Positions 1 through 23,610 of a stretch of 64,000 nt of DNA are shown piece after piece (the stretch's first letter is position 1; the number at the start of each line of letters is the position of its first letter). The notes beneath the pieces are model-generated. The model did no database searches. It was not told where the DNA came from and saw only the letters and a list, made by a program, of their open reading frames with translations. Source of the DNA: Ridgeia piscesae (lineage: Eukaryota; Annelida; Polychaeta; Sabellida; Siboglinidae). The stretch is from contig JAODUO010000160.1 in assembly GCA_025642075.2 (NCBI GenBank), positions 460,210 through 524,209 on the forward strand, read 5' to 3'. The translations under genes and the position numbers were made by a program.

Positions 1-2640
1 TTTTACGTTATCCGGTATTCTACGTTATCGCGCGGAAGGAAGCATTATAACACACTCCATCTCGTTCTTACGGCAACGTTTGGGCCAGATCCAAACGAAA
101 GTGGTTTAGCTGCGGGTCTGACACCTAATTTAACCAAAGGTAAACTTGTATTTAGCAATGCAAGGATGACAAACAAATGTGATATTGTACTAGTGATATT
201 CCCTTCACAATGAGAGATTACTATCGTATAATTCCACTTAGACTTAGTTATTTTGTATTCAAAATGAAGCTATCACTTGCATCTGTTTTAATTCAGAAAT
301 CTGCAAAACAAAATAATAGCTAGCTAATGGTGTATTATTCTTGCACAAAGGACATATAAAACATTATAGGAAACATTTATTGATATAGTAAAATCTACAC
401 TTTTACATATGTAACATTTGAAAGGGAATGCTGTTATTAAACCAAATGGTATCAAGTCAACGAAACGCAAGTGGAATTCATAACAGAAACATTTCAACAC
501 TTTCAGACACATGCAACATAATACTACGTTTCATGGGCCCGTGGAATAAATAACGTAGAATGCACATGACTATGTTTTCTGAGTATTTATCATTTCGTTG
601 TAGGATGTAACATCTCTAGCGTATCTTCCTGTTATCTTTAGTGATTGGAGTGCTATTGTACTTGTGTGTTATTTTAAAGTTCAAGTAAAATGCCGCGAAA
701 GTCAGCAGACAATCAAAATGTACTATGTTAAAACAGTTGACTTGACCCAGGAAGTTAGAAAGAAAAGAAGACGTAAAATTCCAGAGAAAGATGCGAATAC
801 ACCGAGCGAAGAACTGACCGAAGTTGGAAATCGACGCCCATACAAAGATGCTATCATAAAGAAAACAACACTTGTAGATGAGAGACTATTTCGAAGTTCA
901 TGTTCACTTCAAAGACGATTTCGTGGAGTGCATAGATGCCCCCAAGCCGCACTCAATACGAGAACCTTGCCATTCTTAAAACACACCATCGCAGAAACCT
1001 AATGCAGCTTGCAAGTAGATTTAACCGAAAACTACATGTGCCGTTTTCTGGAGGAAATATGCAGCGTGTACTACTCTAAGGACCAAGTGAAAGTTCCTCC
1101 TGCGGTGATACACTACAAGGGAGTTAACGGTGTTCTTGAAACATCAGAGCCTCGCGGTACTGTCAGATGAAACGACGCAGTGTTGCATGATAAAGGTCAA
1201 GGTTGGTTGGATCAAGCAAATCAGTACAGGAACAGCACAATCGTGAATCTGATGTCAATTGTACAAGGTCATGTTCGACCTATCTGCGTCATGGCAGTAC
1301 TTGGACACCGCGCAAGGTAATGTGGTAAAGGACCGTACGATGGGAGATGTGGGGCTGTGAAATGAGCAGCTGATAACATTTTTACGTCTTGGAATGTTAC
1401 AGAAGGACCACGTCCTGGTGTTTTATTGATAATTGGTAAAGACAACTTGACAGCATTAGCCCCTCCTGCTCCAACAGGCAGGTCACAACATGTATTCAGG
1501 CAATGTCCATTAGATGCTGAGATCGTATCTCACCTGAACTGATAGGTGGATATCCATATTTGCATTCTACGTTATTTATATTCATTGCTGACCAAGTTAA
1601 CTAAACTCATTTTGCGAAACAACGAATGACCAGACCACTGCTATTTCTTCTGTCATATACGACAATAGTGTGGTCTTGTAATAACACGACAGTTGTATCC
1701 CTATTTAATGTTAAAATGCTACCAGAATGCACAACACTATTTTGTATTCTACGTTATTAGCAACTGTGATTGCTGAAACACGATTACGTATACCTGTACT
1801 ATGAAACTATACAAATATGCTGCAATATTTTGTAACATGTTGAGTATGTGTTCATGTAATCTTATATTTAACAGTATCTTCCAATGGATCTATGATAACA
1901 AATTATTGCATTCGTATGTATTCTACGTTATCCGCATGCTGCAGTGTACACTTAAATTTGTCATGATAATTACGCTACTTCATAAAAACGTTTCAGTTGT
2001 TGATGTTTCCATAAATGCTCCAGATGTCCAAATAAATGTTAAGTGATATAATATAGTGTGTATTGTATCATTTTTGAGAATTGAATGAACACACTATCAC
2101 GATTTAGTTGCCTAATTCCAATCATTACGCATGTATGTAACGCAAATATCTGAACCATTTTAAATAAAAAAATATTACACATGTAAAACGTATTTATATT
2201 GCGCATAAACAAATCAGAAATATTGTATTCTACGTTATCCACGGACGTCCTTTGGGGAAAGCCACGTCAGCTACCACATGGTTTGTCGAGACGATGATTA
2301 TTTTGATGCAGTTAAATACAAGATCCCAATGCAAGACATCATACCAAAAGCATGTACGTGGCCAACCTGATTCAATAAAAAAATTGCAAGTTTTGGAAAA
2401 AATGTGCAAGTACACATTTTTCTACATATTAAAAACAAACTCACATTTTGCAAAAACAATTCTCATGTTAAAAATAATCTGAGCCTGAATCATTTCTACA
2501 TACATCATAGCCATGATATCAGCTTGCATTACGCGAATTTATCATTTATTAGTTATTATTTTAAAATATATCCACGTTTTTTAGTACGACAAGGTGGCGG
2601 ATAACGTAGGATACATTGAAAAAAGACGGAAAATCATCAT
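1..2640. repeat. decayed mobile-element region with dispersed TATTCTACGTTAT-like motif
   Basis: No intact gene is visible. The motif TATTCTACGTTAT, or a one-base variant, occurs at 16-28, 1563-1575, 1745-1757, 1919-1931 and 2226-2238 on the plus strand and about 550-562 and 2601-2613 on the minus strand. Opposite orientations at the flanks and clustering within 2.6 kb suggest terminal or subterminal repeats of nested or tandem DNA elements, but no clear target duplication was found, so the class is not assigned. Confidence 0.45.
664..1500 (+). pseudogene. decayed coding fragment, probably from a mobile element
   Basis: Reading frames open for 60-110 residues are interrupted by stops and frame changes. 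One stretch (664-1002) is rich in Lys, Arg and Glu. Around 1321-1380 the translation reads CGKGPYDGRCGAVK, then a stop, then AADN. This resembles, from memory, a GKGPCDGxGGxVKRxA motif seen in uncharacterised transposon-encoded proteins of invertebrates. No start, promoter or splice structure could be fixed. It could also be an unrelated dead gene; a translated search of 664-1500 would decide. Confidence 0.3.
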
Positions 2641-4294
2641 GGTTTGTTTACCGTGCAGGGCGTGTCACGCTGACTGGTTATTTGGGTCGGTTTCGGTTTT
2701 TAGGCAATTTCAAAGGAAGCGGGCAGGAAATAATGCAGTCATATATTGCTGATAACGTCTCAGATAAGAACTAAAATAACATCTCGCCAATTTGGCGAAG
2801 AGTTTTATTTATTTTCGCCAAATAGCAAACCGTTTCTACTGTGGCTCAACTGGCGATCGGCAGCACTAGCCTAGTGGCCGATACGTTTCTGTTCGCGAAA
2901 GCCAGTGAATCAGTGAAATTTTGCCGAACTAAAATGAATGCCAACTGTAAGCGTGCGCACATCAAAACGTACGTACGTACGCATGCAAGCGCGCGCGAGC
3001 GTATGATTGACCTTGTGACATTTCAGGCTGGCATCAACTTTGGAAACGGGACAACGATAAGTTTGCCGTATTCTGGCTCATCAAAGATCCTCCGGATCGC
3101 TAAACGGTCGAATGTCCCAGATGATTCGAAAAAACCACCGCCTGGAGTACATATCTACAGGCTCGCGGGCGGTGCTCGGCGTTGTAAAGCAGGTGTGTTA
3201 TTTCACAATTATGAGCTTACACGTACTTGTGGTTTATACAACAACAAAGAAATTGAAATAGTTCGCACCTCTCAGTATTGCACATGCAAGCCGCGTCCGG
3301 CATTTGAAATATCGCATCGCAGGACATTTTCGTTCTGTTTTGCCTACGAATGTCGACAACAACACAGAAACACTTGAAACACGATCGTTTCGCGCTTCAA
3401 TACGCACGCGCGCACACACACACACACACGAACGCACTCTCGTACATACGTGTTATACAGCGTCCTGACCATCTTCAGCTTGCGCTTGCGCTTCCACCGG
3501 TATCAAACAATAGTCAGGTTTATTTACAGGGCGTATAATGACCCCCGGTAATTTTTTTAATATGTTTATGTAATATTTAGTTATGCTATTTCTGTGTCTA
3601 CTTTATAAATTACTTCATAACTAATTCATATACTATTTTAATTGTTATGTAATGTTTCTATATTGTAAGAGCATGAGTAACCTGTTAGTTACATATCGCA
3701 CGAAAACAGAACCTGTACTATTCTTATTACACATACATACACAACAACATGTGTATGTATGTGTGTGCATGTGTAAATGCAATAATAGTTAAGTACGGTC
3801 ATATTAGCTACTATTAAATCCCGTGCCATTTATACCCTACCCAACAACCATCTCGTTATTATATTTTCAGTTAATCTGCTGCGTTTTCCAGTTAACCCCA
3901 GGACCCTAGATCATCCCAGGTCCCTAGATCATCACAAGACCCTAGATCATCCGTTGCCCAACAACGGTTTGTTTCTAAAACTAAACCTAATAGTAGTATA
4001 CATGCATTCTCTGTAGCTGGCCAGAAATGTGGAACCAACTCTATACGTTACAGTGGTAACATTGTCATTATATAATCACTTTTCAAAATACAACTCGAGA
4101 CAGATTTGTTTGATATCGCATTTCCACCCTACATTTTCGGCGTCCCATGCTACAATAACGACTCTGACCTGCCACGTTCATGATTAGCTGCTTAATGCTG
4201 TTGTATGTTGCGTCCTCTGAGCCCGGAGGATATAGGTGCTATCTATAAAAAAATTAATATACTATTATTTGTTATCCTCGTTCGTTTGATGCAG
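2641..4294. other. intergenic or intronic stretch without a recognised gene
   Basis: A 178-codon open frame (2841-3377) has no recognisable domain, and the opposite strand is partly open too, so it is not called. The stretch also holds an ACGT-rich patch near 2967-2982, a short CA tract near 3412-3428 and the three-unit tandem repeat listed separately. Upstream exons of the IPT/AMOP gene should lie here or beyond the left edge, but none could be identified. Confidence 0.5.
3901..3953. repeat. 18-bp tandem repeat, three units
   Basis: Three consecutive units share the core CCCTAGATCATC at 18-bp spacing (3901-3918, 3919-3936, 3937-3953) with 1-3 differences. A short palindrome built on CCGTTG and CAACGG follows directly. 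Confidence 0.8.
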
Positions 4295-14658
<10,364 letters not shown>

Positions 14659-14707
14659 GGTGTGTATACATACATTTCAATCGCAATGAGCTTGGTAGTT
14701 GTGCAAG

Positions 14708-14713
14708 AATAAA
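14708..14713 (+). promoter_or_regulatory. poly(A) signal AATAAA
   Basis: A canonical AATAAA 50 bp after the stop of the AMOP exon, consistent with the end of that transcript. Another AATAAA lies near 14967. Confidence 0.55.
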
Positions 14714-15169
14714 TAGTATAAGTTTACATAATTACTATATATTTGGTGACAAAGTAAAAATAATGGTATGATTGCGTATATTGGAAATGCACCATTGAGG
14801 ACTGTTTCACCTAAATGCCCATGTTTCATGTACATATATTTTGATGACGATCACCCATTTACGAATCTACGAAATCGAATCTTTCCGCTATATGTGTGCG
14901 TATGTAGAAATTATATGTCTAAATGGAAGATACAATACATCATCTTAAAAAAGTAATTGGTCGTCTAATAAACTGGGTCATCTACTGATATATACTCTAT
15001 TTATTTGTTTACTATTTTGTGAAAAATATTTTCATTTATTAGTATCGACATCTTAATTTGTAATTTGATATTATTCTTTTAATATACCCTCAGTTATTAT
15101 GCATAATATATGTGTCTTTGTTGTAGCTAACACATGTACCCGCTTCTATATTCCCTATTCACAAATGTT

Positions 15170-15900
15170 TCTGTTTCCATGTACACCTCCATAAAACTAG
15201 TAAACTTCGCAGATAACACCACATTAGAAGGGCTGGTGACGAACTCAGATGAGTCCGAATACCGCCATTAAGTGAACAGGCGTGGTGTGACAATAACAAC
15301 TTTCAATTGAATGCATCCATAACTTGAGAGATGATCGTTGATTTTAAGAAGAAGAAAACCCCAATTGTTCCCATAATTATTAATGATGAACCTATCGAAA
15401 GGGTGGACTGTTCCAAAGGTCTGGGCACGATAATATCTAGTGCCTTGGGATGGGAAAATAACAGTTGTGCGTGAAAAAAGCCCAACAAAGGCTGTACTTC
15501 CTGCGTCAACAAAAGAAGTTCGTGCTGAGGAGGGAGATTTGTGTTCAGTTCTATCGTTCTGCTATTGCGAGTATTCTTGCATTCTCAATATGTGTGTGGT
15601 TCGGCGGCATATCATTGACACAGTGGTGACAACAGCTTCCAAAATTATCGGCAGTGCACTCCCTTTAACAGCTATAAACAACGACATATCAAAAAAGAGC
15701 TGGCAATATTATCTCAGACCAAACTCACCCCAATCATCATGTGTTCGAATTATTGCCATCAGGCCAACGTCTTGGAAGCATCAATACGAAAACAAATCGC
15801 TTTAGAAATTGTTTTTACCCCCGTGCCGTAGCAGTCTTATCAGAAATATTGTAGAACATAGCGGTAGCGACCTTGGAATGCTAACTTGGTTTTCAACACT
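15170..15900 (+). mobile_element. LINE fragment, C-terminal reverse transcriptase (CR1/Rex-like), degraded
   Basis: In sequence but with frame breaks, the translation reads KLVNFADNTTLEGLVTNSDE (about 15198-15257; the FADD box is mutated to FADN), a primer-grip-like zone, KAVLPASTKEVRAEE, HIIDTVVTTASKIIGSALPL (about 15610-15668) and SWKHQYENKSL. The VVxTASKIIGxxLP block with the following HHLF / RRYRS-like region is the usual tail of this LINE type. The copy is 5' truncated and dead; the AT-rich stretch to about 16300 may be its 3' region. Confidence 0.8.
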
Positions 15901-16395
15901 TTGGTGGGCTTTTTTTCTTCTGACGCTTGTTGGTGTTGCGTTGCGTGTGGAGTGTTTGTGTACCTGTTCTCAAATGGCGGATCGATAGTGCTGAACAACA
16001 AATCTTCTCTTGTGAAATTTTAGCTAAATATAATAATTTTTAATATAATTTTTAAACTAATTTCATAATTGTTTTAATCAAATTGTCAATATAATTTTGT
16101 AACTTAATTTGGACGCATTCAATTTTAAATATAATTCAATTTTAAATATATTGTTTAATTTTAAATGGCATTTTAGTCATATTATAATATTTATTTACAT
16201 AATTATTAGCTTAACATAATAATGTTTAAATAGATAATTTATCATTTTAAAGGGCATTTTAGATTTATTAATTTATTTGTTTACTAACTTAACATAATTA
16301 TTTTAAAAGAGACATTGTATCATTTTAAAGGACATCTAAGATATATTACGTGTTTATTACCTAAAATAATATTTTGTAGTTATATACAAACAATG

Positions 16396-16396
<1 letters not shown>

Positions 16397-16473
<77 letters not shown>
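16397..16473. repeat. (TA)n microsatellite
   Basis: About 75 bp of TA with one TG interruption near 16426, at the end of a very AT-rich stretch (16015-16400). Confidence 0.95.
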
Positions 16474-16477
<4 letters not shown>

Positions 16478-16746
16478 CATGTTTCATTTTATTACATACA
16501 GGCACTACGTGATTCAACGCCAGAACACATTCCTATTTAACATGAAATCTATTTGCATGTTGAAAATGGCAAATGAAGTTTCATAATTAATAACCAGTGT
16601 GTTTATATCGTTCATGCATGTGCCGATTAATCTATAAATTGTATTTATTTAGTATTGGAATTATTTAGACTCCAATAGGCGTAGATGACTCAGAACCAGG
16701 ACTGACAACAGAAACGTAGTTAACAGCCTAAATTACGTTTTTGCAG

Positions 16747-16877
16747 CTGTGTTCGACTTCGGAGCAAACAAATCGTGTTCACCAGTACAAGCGGACTGTA
16801 ACCAACACCCTTCTGGCAAGTGTGCTGATTGTGTGACGATGAGCTGGTGCATTTTCGGATATGATTTTAGCTGTTGA
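16747..16877 (+). CDS. possible terminal exon of a six-cysteine peptide
   Basis: After a good acceptor (ACGTTTTTGCAG) a 42-residue frame runs to TGA and holds six cysteines in 33 residues: SCSPVQADCNQHPSGKCADC, then a later C-IFGYDFSC. The spacing is C-6-C-7-C-2-C-5-C-7-C. No upstream exon with compatible phase was found and the opposite strand is also open, so it may be chance. The family is not recognised. Confidence 0.2.
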
Positions 16878-18300
16878 CGGCGGTTTGACTTCGTATGGAT
16901 GAAGAATGACTGACCCATGAGAACAGAACATTTCCCATCCCAGTAAACTGCATATTGCCTTTCAACGGTGATAATTCTGCATCATTACTGTTGTATTTTT
17001 CACTACAAATAGACAAGCGTGTTGTTACTTTTTGGTAGTTAATGTTGTGTGCATGGTGCTGTTTTATTGTAGGCCTTAAAGGTGCGATGGCTGTTCCTCT
17101 GTTACTAACATTTAGTTTTATATTATTAACATAATACTATATGTAGATGAATACATATGACGAAGATAAACTGCCTTTGAAGGTATACTACCAGCTAAAC
17201 TGTTTTATTTAATGTCTGGATTTTGAAATTGGGCCCGCGAAATGTATACATATCCTATATTTACGGTTTCTTCCGGTTGATAATTCACAACATAGGTACC
17301 ATATCTTCCTGGTGATTTCGTTTAACCAAACAGACATCGTTACCTTCAAGGAAAAACGTTTTGACAAACCTTGCCTATTTCTACTTAGCGTTACAGCATG
17401 CTACTGTTTAGCTGTTGTCGTTGTTACAGATAAGGACTTCGGGAAATCAAGCAAATTCTCATATGTAATTATCGTCAGTTTAAAAAGAAATCGTATAAAG
17501 ACTGCAATGTAACTGTGGTAATTGAATTATGTGTAAGCAAAGGATGCAGTTAAGTTGTAGAAGATGTGGATTGTGTAATCTTGGTGTTATAATAATCCAG
17601 TGATTTTGATACTAGTTTAAGACTTGTTAAGGTATAATGGTGCAAATTCCCATATATGTTTTGCATATGTTTAGATGACATATGTGATGGACAAATGTGG
17701 ATTGTTATGATTGGGTGTACAACTAGAGAGCACATTTTGTAAGAAAACACGTTTGAATGTTTGTAATTAGGCTTCGACTAGTTACAGATAGAATGGTCCG
17801 TGGACTCTATGACTTTGTATGTCGTAAACTGCAACGTAGTGCATCGGTAATGTTATTGGCTGCTTTTTGATTAATTATGAAACTGGTCGTAACGTCACTA
17901 TTTGATGACAATTTTCCCGTTTGGTTGCACATGTATTAATTCATACGTGTAGCGTTTTGATTGAAAATGTATGTTCAAATAAAAATACATCGACACAATG
18001 TATTTGTAATACAAGTAACGTGGTGAAGGTAGCCTAAAATGAAATTATCTCGGCACCTCGATCTTCTCAACGTTGGACGCCGTCGTTGACGCCGGTGTAA
18101 AATAAGCATACCCAAGGCATTTAGAGCGTGCTTTCTTCTGTTCGAACGTGGCGCCATTTAAATTTAGTTTTACGAATTCACCATCAGAGGCGAGCATGCG
18201 TGCAGTTAGCAGAACACAACTACGCTAGGATTGCAGCAATGACAACAACGTGTTGTTTAGTGCGCGCGCATGAACAACTTTTGTTGTGCATTGTACGCAG
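16878..18300. other. no gene recognised
   Basis: AT-rich DNA with short open frames only (for example 17312-17512) and no domain or splice pattern that I could support. Confidence 0.5.
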
Positions 18301-19560
18301 TCCACCACAATGGCGTAGCCAGAGGGGGGGTTCAGCCCCCAATCCCGGAAAAAATGAGGATGATGGGGAACGGAGGATCAATAACTGGCTGCATGATTCA
18401 TAGAGTCACAAAGTACAATGGGTTTCAGGATTCCTGTGTGAGATTTTCTTTCCCAGTCCAACCCTTTCGCAAAAAAATGTCATCATTCAAATAGGATTAA
18501 TATAGAAATTCTGTCGCTGGCTGTAGCATACGAATTGACAGAGCAATGCAAATGTCATTATTCTCAATGTGCAAGGTGGGTAATGGTTATTAAGGATTCA
18601 AAATAGTAGTGGCCCGGTTACTAAACTAGCATTTTGTTATTGTCTTGAATATGAATGCCATTCATATTCAAGAAAATAAAACCATTAATTCTTTTTCCAT
18701 TGTGTTTTTCATCTTCTCACGTTTTGTTTACCACGTTCTCTGTCAGCCGTCTCCAATTCCTTCTAACTATCTATCTTTTTTCATTCTTCTCCCACTTTTT
18801 CTAGGTCACTTTTAATGCAATCCCCCATTGCAATTTCGATCTTCCTCGCCTCCATTTCCCCTCCACTTTCTGGGGATCTGCTCTCTGCCAGTTTTTCATC
18901 TCCCATTTTTCAACATGACCAGTCCATGTAACTCCTCACCAATTGTTCTTAGAACTTTCCTTTACCCCTAATCTTCACTTTTTTTCATCCATTTTCTCTT
19001 AACTCCCACGATTATTATTACCAGGTTGTTTTTCGCAAACCTAGACCTTTTCCTTTTGTTTCTATGTTAATGCCACCGTCTCTAGCCCATTCATGTACGC
19101 CGGAATAACGTACGAGCTGAGCACATTTCCTTTACGTTTACGTGATATGCGTTTATCTCCCATCACCCCGACTTTCATCCAAGCATGTGGCCTGGCGTTT
19201 GCACTAAGAAAATGCCACTTCCTATCGTGAATTTATAAATTGTAATTCGTTACTGGTTGAACGCCAAAGCCACATCATCTATGTTAAGGTAGGGATGTTT
19301 AATTTTTGTTTCATCAGAGTAAGTGACTAGATGTTGGTATTTGTCATGGTCTTTGTCAGCAGGTTTGGCAGAGTAGCGTGAGGAATGTGGTGGCCTGCTA
19401 TAGGCTAAAGTCATGAAGGGGCTTTGGATTCATGTATCTGATAATGTGTCGTTTCTCTCTTACTTTCTAACTATGACGCTTTCTGTGAATGGTTTTCCTG
19501 AACTGCCAGCTACATATGTGATTGGTTGTCATGTCGGTATTCATTATAAGCGAGTTCGGT
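18301..19560 (-). mobile_element. LINE 3' portion, family C, copy 1 (antisense)
   Basis: 18301-18680 and 18690-19240 match the reverse complement of 36600-36960 and 36041-36560, with CCGGAAAAAATGAGGATGAT, CAAAGTACAATGGGTTT and CACTTCCTATCGTGAATT in common. Parts of 19140-19550 also match 34110-34540 in the same orientation (for example GATAATGTGTCGTTTCTCTC). The coding part is analysed in copy 3. Confidence 0.75.
18643..18673. repeat. near-perfect palindrome, 15-bp arms
   Basis: TCTTGAATATGAATG, a single C, then CATTCATATTCAAGA. It lies inside LINE family C copy 1, at a point where copy 3 does not show it. Confidence 0.7.
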
Positions 19561-19566
19561 TTGAAT

Positions 19567-19567
<1 letters not shown>

Positions 19568-19606
<39 letters not shown>

Positions 19607-19626
19607 TTAATTATATATACACACAC
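19568..19626. repeat. (TA)n microsatellite at the end of LINE copy 1
   Basis: TA repeats with a short ACACACACA extension directly next to the family C fragment. Confidence 0.9.
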
Positions 19627-22600
19627 ATACAGAGTTTACTTGGTTGTTGGGTGGTCCCTTCCCATTCAAAATTCTGGGTACGCCACTGGTCCACCAACAT
19701 TTGTCGTTTATTGTCCAAACACACCTCAACAATCTTTGTTGTGTAGTGTACACTAGGCTTAAACTAACAGGTGCCGACTCGCCACAATAGTTAATCGTAA
19801 TTTTACAAAATGTCAAACCAACCATTTATATTTTAGAAATATTCCTTATTTTTAAACGACCCAGTTTGCTATATGGATCTTTACTACATTGATATTAACA
19901 TTTCTGTCCATCTACAATTTGAGAAGTATACAAATGCAGTACATGATTACGTAAGAAAGTACCGTGTGAAACGATATTAATTAATTAACGAGTTAATTCG
20001 CAAAAATGCATATAATCGACACGCATGCACACATGCTAGGACTAGTAGGCACGATTCTGTTTAAGTGTGGAAATAAAGGTAGGTGCGTGCGTGCGGTATG
20101 CAGTGTTTCTTTTGCTATATATGACGAACAACGTGGGCCACCTCGCTCAAAATTGCCACCTGATAGCGATTTCTTGGTAATACATGTTGCTATCTTATAG
20201 TTATAGAATCAGAATGCACCATTTGAAAGTAGATTTTAAAATAATTCTAGATGGACATGCCCCCGGACCCACATAATGCATTCGTCATAATGACGGTTAG
20301 ATTACAGTTGGCGTATTAAAACGTTGCTTTGTTTTTATTAAGGAAAACAAAATTTGTGGCCAAAACATCAAAACGATATTCCACTGAATGGTGATTCGCT
20401 CCACGCATTTGGCATCCATCCTTGCCGAAGTGTAAGCTAGGAAACGGCACGTTTGTTGATACTGTCAATAACTCTACGAACTTAAAACATTTAATCAAAT
20501 ATGAAGTCTAACGGATGTCAATTTGTAATGGCCCAGATGGTATACGCATTTAAGAAAGTGGGACTTATGTAAATTAGTAATTAAATAAATTTAGGACACA
20601 CAGACCCCTACGTAATGTTTTTGTAAGAAAATGCATTCATTCATAAATACAGAAGAATGTTTTATACGAGATAGTTCAAACCTTATTCCGGAATGCGTAG
20701 GAAATAATAAAAAATGATTATATATACCTCGGATAAAACATTGTGTGTATATATATATATAACCACTGATTTGCAGTTGTAGAAATGAAATAGGGCATTC
20801 AGAAATGCAGATGAGCTAATGTTATCAATTCACATGCAAACCGACGTTAAATAAAGCTTTTTGTATCTTGTATCTTGCAGTTCTTATGGTATTAACTTTT
20901 AAACTATTGTTTTCCACTATAAGTGTCTTCATTGTGAAACTTTTTAACAGGGAATGTAACCCATCGTACGTTTGTGGAAATACCTTGGCTAACGAAATCC
21001 GTATGAACATCACACTGAGCTCATCCTTTATGAGAATGCGGGATGGGGGCAATATTATGAATGAAGGTGGTAATGCACTTATGCTTGCATTATTTCGAAT
21101 ACTGGTTAGACACAGAAGATGACACGTTAATATACACGACCATAAACTGCATATACGATTATTTAGCAAATATGCTGATCTGAGTTGTCGATTCGAATGA
21201 AACAAATCGCACTAGTGTTTTAGTAGTTGAAATAATTACATCAACAACACACATTCCAACATTTTATTCTTACAAACAATAATTGTAGTATTGGTTTAAC
21301 TAGTCTTAATCATGCACCACAATCACAGCAAATATATTCTCTGACATGTGTACAATATTAATGGGTCAGCAGAGGAATAACATTTAATAGCGTATAATCA
21401 ATATGTGACCCAATTAACTAAGTATTAACAATTAGATGAATAAAATAATCATTATCAGCGATTAATGCAACACTTAATCATTCCCTGAATTAATACAGAA
21501 TGAACATATTTCCATAATGCATGTTATGTGATTTCTCCTTGCACTGACAGTACTTGCAAACGACCATTAGCTTGATATCATAATATCCTCATATATAACT
21601 GTAATACGTACAACGACTAAACAGTAACTATAACGCTAAATACCAATGCAGTAACATGTCAAAACGTGTCGCCTAAATACGTAGAATAGAACAGCACTTA
21701 TTCGCACTTCACCCTTAGAAGATGCAAATGGAAATTTACTTGATATCAAAATATTAAAATATCTACAACGAATCAACATTAATTTCACCCTTAAATGTAA
21801 AACAAACACTACAATCAATTGCTTTGAAAATAGTTTGCCTTAGCACCTAGATTGCAGCAATGTAATACACACAAAACGACTGTAATGGTGTATGTGTGTA
21901 TGATTGACTATGCTGCTATTTGCTGTCATACTAGCACAACATTTGACTCTTTCCTATGTCAGCCGGAAGACGTCAACATGTCTTCCCCAACAGCTAACCA
22001 TCATTGGTAGACACGCGTTAAAGACATCGATCCAGTGCCTAGAGGTAACGCTCAGACACAGGGCATGTCTCCACGGTACAGTGGGTTGCACCCATACACT
22101 TGACATACTTGTTGATATCCTTGTACATGAACACGGAAACTGACCACGCCCTCTGTATCGTCGAGCAAGGGTTATTTGCTCCGCAGTCGAAAACGGCTAG
22201 AGAAAACAAACGTACACCGTAAACACTGTCATTCCCGTATGTGTACACGTGTTTTACGCGCGTGTGTGTGCGGGCGCATGTGCTTGTGTATACGTGTGTG
22301 AATGTGTGTGAAATCCAAGTGATGCACATAAAGTCTGTGTGCATATGTTTTAATCAAATGAGTTGCTAAATTTAACGTGCAATATACAGATCGTTGTTCC
22401 AGGCATGTGCCGTGGGCGTCTCGTTTAATGACTGATATAATACTGTTGGGGGAGCATGAACTCGTACGTCGGCGGTTTTCAGTATCCAGGCACACAATTA
22501 CTTCTTTAGCTACTTGACCAATACCTGCCTGATAATTTATTATTTTAATGTAGAGCAGAAATAGAAACCCGCTCCGATGGCAGTCTGAATACCAATGATT

Positions 22601-23419
22601 ATTTGTGGGTAATGTATGTAGATCTATTTTGTGTATTTGAACATATTAGCACCAATTTCGCATGGAAACCATAGCACCGGCTAGTAACGAACCAGTGGTA
22701 AGAGTTCGTGCCCATTTAGTTTGATAATTCAATATAAATTAGTTTATTTCTTGTGTCGAAGTATTGCAAGACAAATGTCCAATTAATGTGCAGCTAGTCG
22801 CATACTGCCATGGTGATAAGTATCGGTTATTTAGTAGTCCGTTGACACAAATTGAAGGGTACATGATGACGGCAACAACGCAACCCTTTCATCCTTTCGC
22901 ATATTTCATCAAATCATAAGAATCCCAATAAACACAAAGACGCCACTATTTTCCCTAGAACTGCTTTTGTATTCCCGTTTATCTTACCAGATTGAGATGC
23001 TTTCATGAAGGTCGCATTAATAATAATAATAATGACTTCTTATGCGCCAATATCCTCGAAGATCAAGCTCAGTGGCGCGACAAAACCAAGGGGTTAAACA
23101 ATTGCGTAAACGTAGAACAGTGCGTGAGTCGTTGATGGATGGACGAAGGTTCTAGGAAGCTAAGGAGGATAGGCAGCATTAAAGAGATATGTTTTTAGAC
23201 GTCGGCGGAAAGAAATTGGCATAAACGGACGCTCGTGCGACTTCAATGTTTCCTGTCGCCTTATAATCGTGTCTAAATTCAGCGACATTCCCGCACAGTT
23301 TCTGGGGTGTTATGTGCTTGCTACTACGTCGGAGTTTGACATCTGCAGTGTTCTTCGAAAGTCCGTTTTTGAACAGGGAATTGTTTTGCTCTTTGATGCG
23401 GACTGTAGATGGAAACACG

Positions 23420-23462
<43 letters not shown>

Positions 23463-23606
23463 ATTTTACTGCTCAAAACTTAGGCACACGTAATAATCCC
23501 GTTTCTTAATATAGCGCTGTTTAAGTAATTAAATGCAAATAAAAGCGCTTCACATTAATATGACATGTTGACTACATCAGGAATATAACTTAATTATGAT
23601 AAATAC
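19627..23606. other. about 4 kb without a recognised gene
   Basis: Short open frames on both strands overlap each other (for example 20868-21122 plus and 20825-21205 minus) and match nothing I know. There is a GT/CG-rich patch at 22245-22310 and a TA array at 23423-23460. The rest is AT-rich. Confidence 0.5.
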
Positions 23607-23610
23607 TTAA

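Noticed and set aside
2841..3377. 178-codon plus-strand frame
   Set aside because: No recognisable domain, overlapping frames on the other strand, low-complexity ACGT and CG patches; no start or splice evidence.
16747..16877. Cysteine-rich frame as the next exon of the AMOP gene
   Set aside because: Phase does not match an end at 14652, and the stop plus AATAAA after AMOP argue against it.
20825..21205. Overlapping frames on both strands (84 and 126 codons)
   Set aside because: Neither shows a family signature; an acceptor-like TATCTTGCAG exists but no partner exon.
21904..22143. 79-codon frame with a hydrophobic start
   Set aside because: Might look like a small secreted protein, but there is no promoter, poly(A) signal or conservation evidence visible.
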